A DNA stretch of 64,000 nucleotides from Gordonia amarae NBRC 15530 (lineage in GTDB: Bacteria; Actinomycetota; Actinomycetes; Mycobacteriales; Mycobacteriaceae), in contig NZ_BAED01000020.1 of the NCBI RefSeq assembly GCF_000241345.1, positions 124,001 to 188,000 on the forward strand. Reading direction: 5' to 3'. Each line of letters opens with the position of its first letter. Position 1 is the first letter of the stretch. A model generated the notes under the pieces. It searched no databases, had not been told where the DNA came from, and was given only the letters and a program-made list of their open reading frames with translations. The position numbers were made by a program, and so were the translations under genes. Positions 32,217-41,022 of this stretch are shown here, piece after piece.

Positions 32217-32372
32217 ATGATTGTCGCAGGATTGATTTTTCTGGTCCTGGGTTGGGTTTTCTCACTCGCGATCTTGACATACATCGGCGTGGTGCTCCTC
32301 GTCATCGGAGCGGTCTTCTTCGTTCTCGGCGCAGTCGGCCGGCCGATGGGCGGACGAAAGGTCTGGTATTGA
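32217..32372 (+). CDS. DUF6131-like small membrane protein, 51 aa
   Basis: A frame from ATG 32217 (GAAAGGAA upstream) to TGA 32372 encodes two hydrophobic helices and a short basic tail: MIVAGLIFLVLGWVFSLAIL, then a second span, then GRPMGGRKVWY. This matches what I recall of the DUF6131 family of actinobacterial two-helix proteins (hydrophobic hairpin and a Gly/Arg-rich end with aromatic residues). Role unknown. A perfect palindromic terminator follows ten bases later. Confidence 0.7.
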   Translation: MIVAGLIFLVLGWVFSLAILTYIGVVLLVIGAVFFVLGAVGRPMGGRKVWY

Positions 32373-32382
32373 CCGCAGTATG

Positions 32383-32418
32383 CAACGTCGAAGGGGATTC
32401 GAATCCCCTTCGACGTTG
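32383..32418. terminator. 36-bp perfect palindrome, bidirectional terminator
   Basis: CAACGTCGAAGGGGATTC (32383-32400) is followed directly by its exact complement GAATCCCCTTCGACGTTG (32401-32418). It sits between the convergent DUF6131-like gene and the TetR gene ending at 32420, so it can terminate both. Confidence 0.85.
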
Positions 32419-32419
32419 G

Positions 32420-33004
32420 CTACGCGCCCGCCAACCGCATCGTCTCCTCGGCGAGCCGGGTGGCGTAGGCGTCGTCGAGGGGGAGCCCGAACACCGCGTG
32501 GTGGTAGATCGGGGCGATGATGTGGTCGAGGATCTGCTCGACGGTCGGCACCGTTTCGTCACGGCCGGCGGCGCGGGCGATCATCGATGTGGCCTGTTCC
32601 CGGCGGGTTTCCCAGCAGGGGCACGCGTCGATCACGGCGTCCCGGGCGAAGACGAGGGCGCGCAGATATTCGCGTCGGCTCGTCTGGGCGACGTCGGCGG
32701 CGATGATGCGTGCCCATTCGGCGAGGTCGGTGCCGAGGGCTCCGGTGTCGGGCAGGTCCTCGCCCTGGGTCAGCGCGGCGACCGCCACCTCTTCGAGCAG
32801 GTGGGTGATCGATCCCCAGCGCCGGTAGATGCTCGTCGGGTTGACGTCCGCCTCCTCGGCGACCTGCGGGATGGTCATAGTGTCCCGATGTCCACGCGCG
32901 ACGAGGTGACCGACCGCCCGGTATACCGACTGCTGCACCCGGGCGCTCCGCCCTCCCGGACGTCGGGCGGCAGGCTTGTCGGTGGTGTCGTGCTCCGTAC
33001 CCAT
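32420..33004 (-). CDS. TetR-family regulator of the adjacent MFS transporter
   Basis: A 194-residue protein with TetR HTH residues MTIPQVAEEADVNPTSIYRR near 42-61 and a C-terminal domain ending RLAEETMRLAGA. Divergent from an MFS exporter with an inverted repeat between them, the standard layout of a drug-efflux repressor. The ligand is unknown. Confidence 0.85.
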   Translation of the reverse strand: MGTEHDTTDKPAARRPGGRSARVQQSVYRAVGHLVARGHRDTMTIPQVAEEADVNPTSIYRRWGSITHLLEEVAVAALTQGEDLPDTGALGTDLAEWARIIAADVAQTSRREYLRALVFARDAVIDACPCWETRREQATSMIARAAGRDETVPTVEQILDHIIAPIYHHAVFGLPLDDAYATRLAEETMRLAGA

Positions 33005-33026
33005 GGGGAAATTATCGCAAACCCAC

Positions 33027-33064
33027 TTGCGTTAAGACACGTAAGAGGGTATCTCTTAATGCAA
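33027..33064. promoter_or_regulatory. inverted repeat operator between TetR and MFS genes
   Basis: TTGCGTTAAGA (33027-33037) and TCTTAATGCAA (33054-33064) are complementary at 10 of 11 positions. They lie 22 bases from the TetR start and 24 from the MFS start. The half-sites fit a TetR-type operator with a wider than usual spacing. Confidence 0.65.
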
Positions 33065-33088
33065 CGAGTATTGCTTTAAGGGGGACGT

Positions 33089-34381
33089 ATGTCACGTCTG
33101 CATCCGCATCGCGCCTTCTGGGTGGTCGCCACGACGATGGTCACGGTGCTCTTCTCATCGGCCGCCCCGTCTCCGCTGTATCCCGTTTACCAGCAGCTTT
33201 GGGGATTCTCGTCGTTCACGCTGACCGGTGTGTTCGCGATCTACGTTGTCACGATGCTGCTCAGCCTGCTGTCGGTCGGGTCCCTCTCCGATCACATCGG
33301 CCGACGGCCCGTTCTCGCAATCGCGCTGACTCTGCTCATCGCGAGTATGGTGCTGTTCCTCGTCGCCGACGGGGTGCCGCTGCTCATGGCAGCTCGGGCG
33401 CTTCAAGGCCTGGCGACCGGAGCGGCGATCGGGACGTTGACCGCCACGGTCATCGACACCCAGCCCAGTCCCCGGCTCGGCTCGGCCATCTCCGGGGCGG
33501 GCCCCAGTGCGGGGCTGGCCGCCGGGGTGCTCGTCGCCGGCATTCTGGTCGAGTACGCGCCGGCGCCGCGTTTCCTCATCTACGAGCTCATACTCGCCGC
33601 CTACGCCGTGTTGCTGATCGTCCTGCTGATCGTTCCGGAGACCTCGGAGCAGCGGGGGTTCACCTCCCGCCGCCACGCGCTGCGCACGGTGGCGCCGAGT
33701 GCGTCGCTGCCCGCGGAGGTGCGCCACGTATTCTGGCGGGCCGCACCGGGTTTCGTGGCGACCTGGTCGCTGGGCGGTCTGTTCCTGTCGCTTGGATCTT
33801 CGGTGGTGGCACGGGTTTTCGGGGTCGGCAATCATGCCCTGGTCGGGCTGGTGCTGGCCTGCTTCTTCGGTGCGGCCACCCTCACCTCGCTGCTCACCAC
33901 CGGCCGCACCTCCGCCGGCAAAGTTCGCTACGGGTATCCGGCGCTGGCCGCCGGCGCCGTCGTATCCCTGGTGGGGGTGTGGATCGACGCGCTGCCGGTC
34001 TACATCGCCGGATCGGTGATCGCCGGTGCCGGATTCGCGATGACCTTCCTCGGCGGCCTGGACGAGGTCTCGGCAGTGGCGCCGCCCGCCCAGCGCGGCC
34101 AGGTGTTCTCGGCGGTCTTCATCCTCAGCTACATCGCGTTCAGCGTTCCGGCCGTGATCGCCGGGCTGGTCGTCGGCACCTTCGGGCTGCGGGAAACGGT
34201 GGTCGGGTATGTCGGTTACGTGCTGGCCGTCAGCCTCATCGGAGGTGTCCTGAGTCTGGGCCGCACCAGGGCCGCGGTGCGCCTGGATATCCCCGCTGAG
34301 ACCGGCTCACGTGGTGATCTGATCAGCTGCGGCGGGACATGTGTGGATCAAGCTACTGCTGAACTGCGAGGGCCCGCGTAG
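33089..34381 (+). CDS. MFS transporter
   Basis: A 430-residue major facilitator with about twelve spans. It has the loop 2-3 motif GSLSDHIGRRPVL (the GxxxDxxGRR signature) and MAARALQGLATGAAIGTLTA in helix 4-5. Start ATG 33089 with GGGGGA upstream. Regulated probably by the divergent TetR gene; likely an efflux pump for a drug or small toxic molecule. Confidence 0.85.
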   Translation: MSRLHPHRAFWVVATTMVTVLFSSAAPSPLYPVYQQLWGFSSFTLTGVFAIYVVTMLLSLLSVGSLSDHIGRRPVLAIALTLLIASMVLFLVADGVPLLMAARALQGLATGAAIGTLTATVIDTQPSPRLGSAISGAGPSAGLAAGVLVAGILVEYAPAPRFLIYELILAAYAVLLIVLLIVPETSEQRGFTSRRHALRTVAPSASLPAEVRHVFWRAAPGFVATWSLGGLFLSLGSSVVARVFGVGNHALVGLVLACFFGAATLTSLLTTGRTSAGKVRYGYPALAAGAVVSLVGVWIDALPVYIAGSVIAGAGFAMTFLGGLDEVSAVAPPAQRGQVFSAVFILSYIAFSVPAVIAGLVVGTFGLRETVVGYVGYVLAVSLIGGVLSLGRTRAAVRLDIPAETGSRGDLISCGGTCVDQATAELRGPA

Positions 34382-34544
34382 CCCGCCCGTTCGTGCGCTG
34401 ACTGCGCACACCCTGTGCCCGGTGTGATCCAACTCATATGATCTGCATCTCAATGCCGCGAAAATGAGTACTTCAACTCTGCCACTCCATGCGGAAGGGT
34501 TCTCTACAGACGCCGAACAGCCCTTCGGCGGGAGGAGAACCACC

Positions 34545-34940
34545 GTGACACCGTTCATGTGGAAAGTGCAGGAACTACTCGAAGGCGACACCGCCGAACA
34601 CCCGGACACCGAGCCGTCCGTCGAGGTCTCGGTCGCCGAAGGCGCCGACACCCAGGTCATCGTCCGGTCCCTCGCCGAGCAACTGGTCTGCGAGGCCAAC
34701 GCGGTCCTCGCCTGGCATGCCGGCGAACACCCGCGCGAGGTGACCCTCGTCGACGACACCGGTCCGGGGACGCTCGCCTTCACGCTGGCCTGCGGCGAAC
34801 GCAGCGCCCGAATCGAAACGCAGATCACCGGCCACACCGCGACGGCGCGGCTGATCGGCACCGACACCACCGCTGAACCCCGTCGCCTCGCCGACGAGGA
34901 CCAGTTGCAGTCGCTGGTCCTCGAACTCATCGCCGACTGA
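34545..34940 (+). CDS. unrecognised first protein of the monooxygenase operon (dmpK position)
   Basis: Start GTG 34545 has an excellent GGGAGGAG upstream, better than the ATG at 34464. The 131-residue product is acidic, starts VTPFMWKVQELLEGDTAEHP, and looks like an alpha/beta protein with the conserved-looking stretch SLAEQLVCEANAVLAWHAGE. It sits where dmpK, the small assembly protein of phenol hydroxylases, would be, but I see no resemblance to DmpK. It could be an assembly factor or an unrelated partner. It is only 41 bases from the beta subunit and surely co-transcribed. Confidence 0.65.
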   Translation: MTPFMWKVQELLEGDTAEHPDTEPSVEVSVAEGADTQVIVRSLAEQLVCEANAVLAWHAGEHPREVTLVDDTGPGTLAFTLACGERSARIETQITGHTATARLIGTDTTAEPRRLADEDQLQSLVLELIAD

Positions 34941-34981
34941 CCACCCATACTCCCGATCCAGCCCATCAGAGGAAGACGCCG

Positions 34982-35968
34982 ATGCAGTACGAACTCAAGT
35001 ACAAGGTCATCGAACCCAAACGGCACACCTACCAGAACATCATCGACCGCTTCGGTGACCAGCCCGCCTCCCGGTATCAGGAGGCCACCCTCGACATCGA
35101 ACCCCGCGAGAACTTCCACTACCGCCCGACCTGGGACGCCGAACGTGAACTGTACGACGAGCGCTATTCCGCTCTGCGGCTGACCGATCCGTACACGTTC
35201 GCCGATCCGCGCCAGTACTACTACACCCCGTACGTCACCAACCGCGCCGGTTTCCACGATGAATTCGGAAAGACCCTCGGCTACTTGGAGTCCCGCGACC
35301 TGCTCGCGAAGATGCCCGACGGTTGGCAGACGGTGCTGGGCACCGTTGTCCTGCCGCTGCGGCATTACGAGTCGGGAGCGCAGCTGGTGAGTGTGGCCGG
35401 CGCACGTTTCGCGTACGGTTCGTCGCTCTCCCAGTGCGCGAGCTTCGCCGCCTTCGACCGGATCGGCAATGCGCAGATGCTTTCTCGTGTCGGTATCGCC
35501 CTCGGCAGCGGCACCGCCGACCGGCTGGCACTGGCCAAGACCGAATGGCTCGATGGCGCACACCTGCAGCCGATGCGCCGGCTGATCGAGGAGATCATGA
35601 TCGTCGACGACTGGGCCGAGGGTCTGCTCGCAGTCGACGAGATCGACAAGCGTCTGTATCCGGCGTTCTATTCGGGTCCCGACGAGGCGGCCCTGCTCGG
35701 TGGGGCCGGTGCGTACAGCCTGTTCGCGCAGCATCTGAGCACCTGGTTCACCGATCAGCGCAAATGGCTCGACGCCCTGATCAACTGCTGGCGGGCCGAC
35801 GACACCCACGGCGGGGCCAACTCCGAGATCCTCGACCGTATCGGTCGTGAGTGGGGCGCCCGCGCCCAGGAGGCCGTCGACGCGCTCATCGCGGTCGCAG
35901 CGGAACACATCGACATCGGCCCCCCCGACAACAACCTCACCGACAACAACGCAGGGGAGACAGCATGA
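34982..35968 (+). CDS. dmpL: phenol-hydroxylase-type monooxygenase, beta (small) hydroxylase subunit
   Basis: A 328-residue ferritin-like helical protein starting MQYELKYKVIEPKRHTYQNI and containing REnfHYRPTWDAE and SQCASFAAFDRIGNAQMLSR, matching DmpL/PhL-type beta subunits. These form the (alpha-beta-gamma)2 hydroxylase scaffold and lack diiron ligands. Start ATG with GAGGAAGACGCCG upstream. Its stop overlaps the coupling-protein start (ATGA). Confidence 0.85.
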   Translation: MQYELKYKVIEPKRHTYQNIIDRFGDQPASRYQEATLDIEPRENFHYRPTWDAERELYDERYSALRLTDPYTFADPRQYYYTPYVTNRAGFHDEFGKTLGYLESRDLLAKMPDGWQTVLGTVVLPLRHYESGAQLVSVAGARFAYGSSLSQCASFAAFDRIGNAQMLSRVGIALGSGTADRLALAKTEWLDGAHLQPMRRLIEEIMIVDDWAEGLLAVDEIDKRLYPAFYSGPDEAALLGGAGAYSLFAQHLSTWFTDQRKWLDALINCWRADDTHGGANSEILDRIGREWGARAQEAVDALIAVAAEHIDIGPPDNNLTDNNAGETA

Positions 35969-36252
35969 CCACCGCCCACACGCGTCCCGTCGGCATCGAC
36001 ATCCAGGAGTCCGACGACAACCGGGCACTGGTCGACGCCATCGCCCTCGACAATCCGGAGATGACGGTCCGCCACCTTCCCGGTCTGATGAAGCTCTCCG
36101 CACCGGGACGCATCGAGATCAACCGCGAAACCATCGAGGACCGGCTCGGACGGGAATGGGAGACAGGCGAATTCCAGCTCGCCATTGTCACCTACACCGG
36201 CAACTTCGCCGAATGGGACGACGACCAGATCATCGTCGCCTGGGATCACTGA
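35965..36252 (+). CDS. dmpM: monooxygenase coupling/effector protein (MmoB/DmpM family)
   Basis: A 95-residue soluble effector: VGIDIQESDDNRALVDAIAL at the start, then DNPEMTVRHLPGLMKLSAPG and IEINRETIEDRLGREWETGE, typical of the MmoB/DmpM family. It binds the hydroxylase and regulates oxygen activation. GGGGAGA precedes the start, and it is translationally coupled to the beta subunit. Confidence 0.9.
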   Translation: MTTAHTRPVGIDIQESDDNRALVDAIALDNPEMTVRHLPGLMKLSAPGRIEINRETIEDRLGREWETGEFQLAIVTYTGNFAEWDDDQIIVAWDH

Positions 36253-36292
36253 CCCGCGGCCGCCACCCGAGACACCGAAGCGAGATTCACTG

Positions 36293-37858
36293 ATGACCAC
36301 CGCGAAAGCACCCCGCCGCGCCAAGAAACTCCCCATGAAGCAGCGGTATTCGCTGCTCACCCGAGACCTCGACTGGGAACCGTCGTACGTCGACCGCGAC
36401 AAGCTGTACCCCTACACCTCCTACGAGGGCATCAAGGTCCACGACTGGGACGGCTGGGAGGATCCGTTCCGGCTGACCGTCGATGCCTACTTCAAATACC
36501 AGGCCGAGAAGGACAAGCGCCTGTACGCGGTGCTTGATTCGTTCGCGCAGAGCCAGGGGCACCTGTCGCTCTCCGACGCCTCATACCTGAACGCGATCAA
36601 GCTGTTCATTCAGGGCGTCACCCCGCTCGAATACCAGGCGCACCGCCACTTCGCCTATCTTGCACGGTACCTGGAGGGCCCGGCCCCCCGGTTCGCGGCG
36701 CTGTGCCAGAGCGTCGACGAACTGCGCCACTGCCAGACGCAGATCCACACGATCAGCAACTACAACAAGTACTACGACGGTTTCCACTCCTTCTCGCAGA
36801 TGCACGACCGCGTCTGGTACCTGTCGGTGCCCAAGTCGCTGTTCGACGATGCGATGACCGCGGGCCCGTTCGAATTCCTCATCTCGATCTCGTTCAGCTT
36901 CGAATACCTGCTGACCAACCTGCTGTTCGTGCCGTTCATGTCGGGCGCCAGCTTCAACGGCGACATGCCGACGATGAGTTTCGGATTCTCGGCGCAGTCC
37001 GACGAGAGCCGGCACATGACGCTCGGTCTCGAGGCGATCAAGTTCCTGCTCGAACAGGACGAGGGCAACGTGCCGATCATCCAGGAATGGGTCGACAAGT
37101 GGTTCTGGCGGGCGTACCGGATGTCGGCGCTGGTGGCCGGGATGATGGACTATATGCTGCCCAAGCCGGTGATGAGCTGGAAGGAGGCGTTCGAGCTGTA
37201 CTTCGAGCAGCAGATGCTCGGCGGGCTGTTCCCCGACCTGGAGTTCTACGGCATCAAACCGCCACGCCACGTCGCCGACGCCGTCGCCGAGAAGGACAAG
37301 CTCTCGCACGAGGTGTACAAGATCCTGCACAACTTCTCGTTCGCCGCGTCATTCACCACCCAGACGCCCAGCGAGGAGAAGATGGCGTGGCTGTCCGAGC
37401 AGTACGGGCAGACCTTCGACGAGTACTACGCACCCACCTGGGAGAAGCATCGCCGCATCGAGGAGAACGGTGGCCGCGTCTTCTTCCAGGGACTGCCGCA
37501 ACTGTGCCAGGTGTGCCAGGTGCCGATGGCCTTCACCGAGCCCGACGACCCCACCACGATCTCCTTCCGCAGCACCGAATTCAAGGGCGAGACCTACCAC
37601 TGCTGCAGCGACGGCTGCCTGTGGATCTTCGAGCGTGAGCCCGAGAAGTACATTCAGGCGTGGCTGCCGGTTCATCAGATCCTGCAAGGCAATTGCGGTG
37701 GTCCGACCGTTCCCGAGGTCCTCGAATGGTATGGCGTCCAGGAAGGTGACAACGGCGAGTACAAGGGCTCCCGCGATCACCGGTCGTGGATCGAATGGCA
37801 TGGCGGCGAACCCGCGGATACACCCGCGCAAGCGGCCGCAGCAGAGACAGGGGCATGA
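36293..37858 (+). CDS. dmpN: phenol-hydroxylase-type monooxygenase, alpha (diiron) hydroxylase subunit
   Basis: A 521-residue catalytic subunit. Diiron ligands are visible as E113 (PLEYQAH), the ExxH in DELRH (143-146), and a second ExxH in DESRHM (about 237-240). The C terminus carries the CQVCQVP and HCCSDGC cysteines of the YHS-like domain characteristic of phenol hydroxylase DmpN. It inserts oxygen into an aromatic ring (phenol family) or a related substrate. I choose ATG 36293, 40 bases after the coupling protein. The exact substrate is inferred from the subunit order only. Confidence 0.88.
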   Translation: MTTAKAPRRAKKLPMKQRYSLLTRDLDWEPSYVDRDKLYPYTSYEGIKVHDWDGWEDPFRLTVDAYFKYQAEKDKRLYAVLDSFAQSQGHLSLSDASYLNAIKLFIQGVTPLEYQAHRHFAYLARYLEGPAPRFAALCQSVDELRHCQTQIHTISNYNKYYDGFHSFSQMHDRVWYLSVPKSLFDDAMTAGPFEFLISISFSFEYLLTNLLFVPFMSGASFNGDMPTMSFGFSAQSDESRHMTLGLEAIKFLLEQDEGNVPIIQEWVDKWFWRAYRMSALVAGMMDYMLPKPVMSWKEAFELYFEQQMLGGLFPDLEFYGIKPPRHVADAVAEKDKLSHEVYKILHNFSFAASFTTQTPSEEKMAWLSEQYGQTFDEYYAPTWEKHRRIEENGGRVFFQGLPQLCQVCQVPMAFTEPDDPTTISFRSTEFKGETYHCCSDGCLWIFEREPEKYIQAWLPVHQILQGNCGGPTVPEVLEWYGVQEGDNGEYKGSRDHRSWIEWHGGEPADTPAQAAAAETGA

Positions 37859-37861
37859 GAG

Positions 37862-38188
37862 ATGACTGTCAAGGCACTGTACGAGTACGACTATCCGGCC
37901 GCCGACCGCGCCGAACTGTTCGGCGACGACCAGATCGTGTACGTCCACTGGATCGGCAACCTGTTGTTCTGTTCCGCGGCGGCGGTCCGGGTACCCCAGG
38001 GCATGCCGTGGGGAACCTTCGTCACCGACGTGGTACATCCCTGGGCGGCAACCGATCCCGACTTCGACCCCGGGACGATCACCGGGTGGACGCTCGGCGG
38101 GGAGGCGTTCGCCCCGGACGACGGCACCTCACTGACCGATGCCGGTGTGGGACACAAGTCGCTGCTGAAGTTCACCACCGCGAGCTGA
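37862..38188 (+). CDS. dmpO: phenol hydroxylase small subunit (DmpO type)
   Basis: A 108-residue protein beginning MTVKALYEYDYPAADRAELF with a hydrophobic core VHWIGNLLFCSAAAVRVPQG, resembling DmpO/PhhO, the gamma subunit of the hydroxylase. Its position between the alpha subunit and reductase is as in dmpKLMNOP. The gap to the alpha subunit is only three bases. Confidence 0.8.
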   Translation: MTVKALYEYDYPAADRAELFGDDQIVYVHWIGNLLFCSAAAVRVPQGMPWGTFVTDVVHPWAATDPDFDPGTITGWTLGGEAFAPDDGTSLTDAGVGHKSLLKFTTAS

Positions 38189-38194
38189 GCGACC

Positions 38195-39262
38195 ATGTCC
38201 GAAACCTTCACTGTGACAGTGGAACCCCTCGGCACCGAACTGAACTGCCGCGCCGACCAGACCGTCCTCGACGCCTGCCTGCGCAACGGTGTGTGGCTGC
38301 CACACGCCTGCACCCACGGAACGTGCGGCACCTGTAAGGCGGAGGTGCTCGACGGCGAGGTTGACTTCGGTGACGCCTCACCGTACGCACTGCTCGAGAG
38401 CGATCGCGACGACGGTTTCGCGCTGATGTGTGTGGCAAAACCCAAGGAGGACATCGTCATCGAGGGTGACATCGAGCTGGAGGAGGGCATCGAGATCTAT
38501 CCGGTGCGCGACTTCTCCGGCACCGTCACCGTCCTCGACGAGCCCGCCCCGAACGTCAAGCGGCTGGTCATCGAGCTGACCGAGCCGATGCCGTTCAACC
38601 CGGGACAGTATGTGCAGCTGAACCTTCCCGGCGGTGACAACCGGCCGTACTCCATCGCGAGCACGCCGAGCGACCCGTCGCGAATCGAACTGCACATCAA
38701 GCGATCCGAGGGAGGGGCCGCCACCGACGGCTGGATCTTCAAGGATCTCGCGGCCGGGGACGCCGTCACCCTGTCCGGCCCGTACGGGCAGTTCTTCTTT
38801 CACCCGACCAAGGACAAACCGCTCATCCTGCTCGGCAGTGGGACCGGCCTGGCGCCGTTGAAGTCGATCCTGCAGCACGTCGCCGAACTCGATGACGAGG
38901 GCGAGTGGGAGCACGACGTCGTCTTGTTCCACGGCGTCGCCACCGGTGCCGATCTCTATGAACACGACTGGCTCACCGAGTTCGCCGACGAGCGGGACTG
39001 GTTCTCCTACCGGCCCGCGGTCTCTCGCGAGGAGTTCGACGGCCGGCAGGGCAGGGTGCCGCAACTGCTCGCCGAGGACTTCCCCCGGGCCGGCGGCAAT
39101 TCCGCCTACATCTGCGGCAACCCGGCCATGGTCGAGGACACGATGAAGGCACTCATGCAGGCGCGGCTGTTCCCCCGCGACATCTACCGCGAGGACTTCT
39201 TCGACTCCGCCGACCGCGCCGAGGGCGGTCACGTCGTCCGGAGTCCGCTCATCAAGCGGTAG
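38195..39262 (+). CDS. dmpP: NADH-dependent phenol hydroxylase reductase
   Basis: A 355-residue reductase: an N-terminal plant-type [2Fe-2S] ferredoxin domain (CTHGTCGTC, then the fourth Cys in LMCVAKP), an FAD domain with RPYSIAS, and an NAD domain with GSGTGLAPLKSIL. It passes electrons from NADH to the diiron hydroxylase. It starts seven bases after dmpO and ends the operon; a large hairpin follows. Confidence 0.92.
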   Translation: MSETFTVTVEPLGTELNCRADQTVLDACLRNGVWLPHACTHGTCGTCKAEVLDGEVDFGDASPYALLESDRDDGFALMCVAKPKEDIVIEGDIELEEGIEIYPVRDFSGTVTVLDEPAPNVKRLVIELTEPMPFNPGQYVQLNLPGGDNRPYSIASTPSDPSRIELHIKRSEGGAATDGWIFKDLAAGDAVTLSGPYGQFFFHPTKDKPLILLGSGTGLAPLKSILQHVAELDDEGEWEHDVVLFHGVATGADLYEHDWLTEFADERDWFSYRPAVSREEFDGRQGRVPQLLAEDFPRAGGNSAYICGNPAMVEDTMKALMQARLFPRDIYREDFFDSADRAEGGHVVRSPLIKR

Positions 39263-39273
39263 CACTCCGCCAT

Positions 39274-39356
39274 CCCCTGCCCAAAACCCCACGTATAACG
39301 GTCGGCATCAACATAATTGCGATGCCAACCCTTATACGTGGGGTTTTGGGCAGGGG
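39274..39356. terminator. 83-base near-perfect hairpin, convergent terminator or repeat
   Basis: The left arm begins CCCCTGCCCAAAACCCCACG (39274) and the right arm ends CGTGGGGTTTTGGGCAGGGG (39356). Pairing runs 25 bp without mismatch, then continues with two mismatches to GGCATC/GATGCC around the loop AACATAATTGC. It lies exactly between the ends of dmpP and the leftward permease gene. It is longer than an ordinary terminator. Confidence 0.75.
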
Positions 39357-39361
39357 TGGCG

Positions 39362-40117
39362 CTACGACGGCGTGGCCCGCCGGAGTGTCAGGTAGGAGAC
39401 GCCCCCGAACAGGACACAGGCTGCCGCCGCGATACCGGTGACGGTCAGCGGCCGGACGTCGGACAGCCACCGACCGACGGACGGCCAGCCGTCAGCCATC
39501 GTGATGGCCCCGGAAACGAGAATCGCCAGGACGAGCAATCCGATGAGCGCGACGATCACGGCGGGGAATCCGAACCGCTTGTAGATGGTGGCCGCCCAGA
39601 ATCCCAGGATGAAGGCGAGCATCGACGTGACGAGGAACAGCATCATCGCGACCACCGGACCCTGTTCCCAGATCCACGGCAGGTAGAAGAAGTACCCTTC
39701 GAAACCCCATCCGTCGGTGGCCTTTTCGATCAGTCCACCGATGAGGTAGATGACGGACAGTCCCAGCGCCGACATCCCCGCCGTCAGCAGCGTGCCCGCG
39801 TAGAACTCGCGCCGGGACACACTCATCGCCTGTGAGAAGGGGAATGTCAGCGTCATCGCCTGCACACCTACGGCGGCGAAATACCAGAGCGGGGCCTGCG
39901 ATCCGCCGCCGTAGATCGGGGCCGCGCCGTCGCCCGCCGCTCCGATCACGATCCCGTACACCGCCATCGACACCGCGAACGACGACCACAGGATCGCCGC
40001 CGGCATCCAGATGAAGGTCATCCGGTTGATCAGCTGCATCCGGATCACCGTCAGGGTCCTGTTCGGCATCGCCGGTTCGGCTGTCAGTGTGGGTACGGCC
40101 GCGTGGGTGATGGTCAT
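39362..40117 (-). CDS. ABC transporter permease-like membrane protein
   Basis: A 251-residue protein with about six hydrophobic spans (for example FIWMPAAILWSSFAVSMAVY and IAAAACVLFGGVSYLTLRRA). No sequence signature beyond the membrane pattern is clear, but it overlaps by four bases the end of an ABC ATPase gene that follows a YtrA-type GntR gene. This is the usual three-gene layout of exporters induced by cell-envelope stress. Confidence 0.75.
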   Translation of the reverse strand: MTITHAAVPTLTAEPAMPNRTLTVIRMQLINRMTFIWMPAAILWSSFAVSMAVYGIVIGAAGDGAAPIYGGGSQAPLWYFAAVGVQAMTLTFPFSQAMSVSRREFYAGTLLTAGMSALGLSVIYLIGGLIEKATDGWGFEGYFFYLPWIWEQGPVVAMMLFLVTSMLAFILGFWAATIYKRFGFPAVIVALIGLLVLAILVSGAITMADGWPSVGRWLSDVRPLTVTGIAAAACVLFGGVSYLTLRRATPS

Positions 40118-41022
40118 CGGAGTGCTCCTTCGCTGTAGTGCTGGGTCATCCGGACGATCAGCTCCTGCATGGAGACCGGACCCGAGGTCAGGCCCAATGC
40201 GGCGATGCGGGCCTGGTCGTCGTCGGTGATGTGGCCGCGGATCGTCGCCGACGCCACCGGACCGAGCCGCTCCCGGTGCAATTCCTCACGGCCTGCGGCG
40301 AACTCGTCGACGGCGGACTCCTTGCCGACGATCGAGAAGGCCTGCGCGCGCAGTTCGTCGGCCTCGGTGTCGACGACGATTCGCTTGCCGTCGACCACGA
40401 GTACCCGTTCGATGAGGTCGGCGATCTCGTCGATCAGGTGGCTCGACAGCAGAATGGTGCGCGGGTGTTCGGCGTAGTCGGCGAGCAACCGGTCGTAGAA
40501 GGTCTGCCGGGCGATCGCGTCCAGGCCGAGGTAGGGCTCGTCGAAGAAGGTGATGTCGGCGCGTGAGGCGAGGCCGATGATCACCCCCACCGCCGACAAC
40601 TGGCCACGGGAGAATTTCTTGATCCGGGTGCACCTCGGCAGGTTGAACGCGTCGACGAGTTCGTTGGCCAACTCGTCGTTCCAGTTCGGGTAGAACAGCC
40701 GGGCCATCTCGAACGCATGGTGTGGGCGCGCGTCGTCGGGATATTTCTGGTTCTCCCGGACGAAGCACATGCGCGGCAGCACCCGCGGATTCTCGTACGG
40801 GTCCTCCCCGAAGATCCGGATCTGCCCGCCGGACGGGAAGTTCTGCGCGGTCAGGATCGACATGATGGTGGTCTTGCCCGAGCCGTTGCGGCCGAACAAT
40901 CCGCAGATCACGCCCTCGTCGAGGGTGAAGTCGACGCCGTCGAGGACCACATTCCTGCCGTAGCGCTTGGTGAGCCCGCTGACGCTGATCGCCGGGACTG
41001 CGGTGGATTTCATGTCGCTCAA
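40114..41022 (-). CDS. ABC transporter ATP-binding protein
   Basis: A 302-residue ATPase with Walker A GRNGSGKTT (about 43-51), signature region FSRGQLSAVGVIIGLA (the SGGQ position reads SRGQ), and Walker B ADITFFDEP. The C-terminal extension is typical of drug or peptide exporters. It pairs with the downstream permease. Both ends overlap neighbours by ATGA, so the cassette is one operon under the GntR regulator. Confidence 0.87.
   Translation of the reverse strand: MSDMKSTAVPAISVSGLTKRYGRNVVLDGVDFTLDEGVICGLFGRNGSGKTTIMSILTAQNFPSGGQIRIFGEDPYENPRVLPRMCFVRENQKYPDDARPHHAFEMARLFYPNWNDELANELVDAFNLPRCTRIKKFSRGQLSAVGVIIGLASRADITFFDEPYLGLDAIARQTFYDRLLADYAEHPRTILLSSHLIDEIADLIERVLVVDGKRIVVDTEADELRAQAFSIVGKESAVDEFAAGREELHRERLGPVASATIRGHITDDDQARIAALGLTSGPVSMQELIVRMTQHYSEGALR

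Noticed and set aside
34307..36103. 598-codon leftward open frame opposite the first monooxygenase genes
   Set aside because: It covers three well-supported plus-strand genes and has no recognisable motif or ribosome site.
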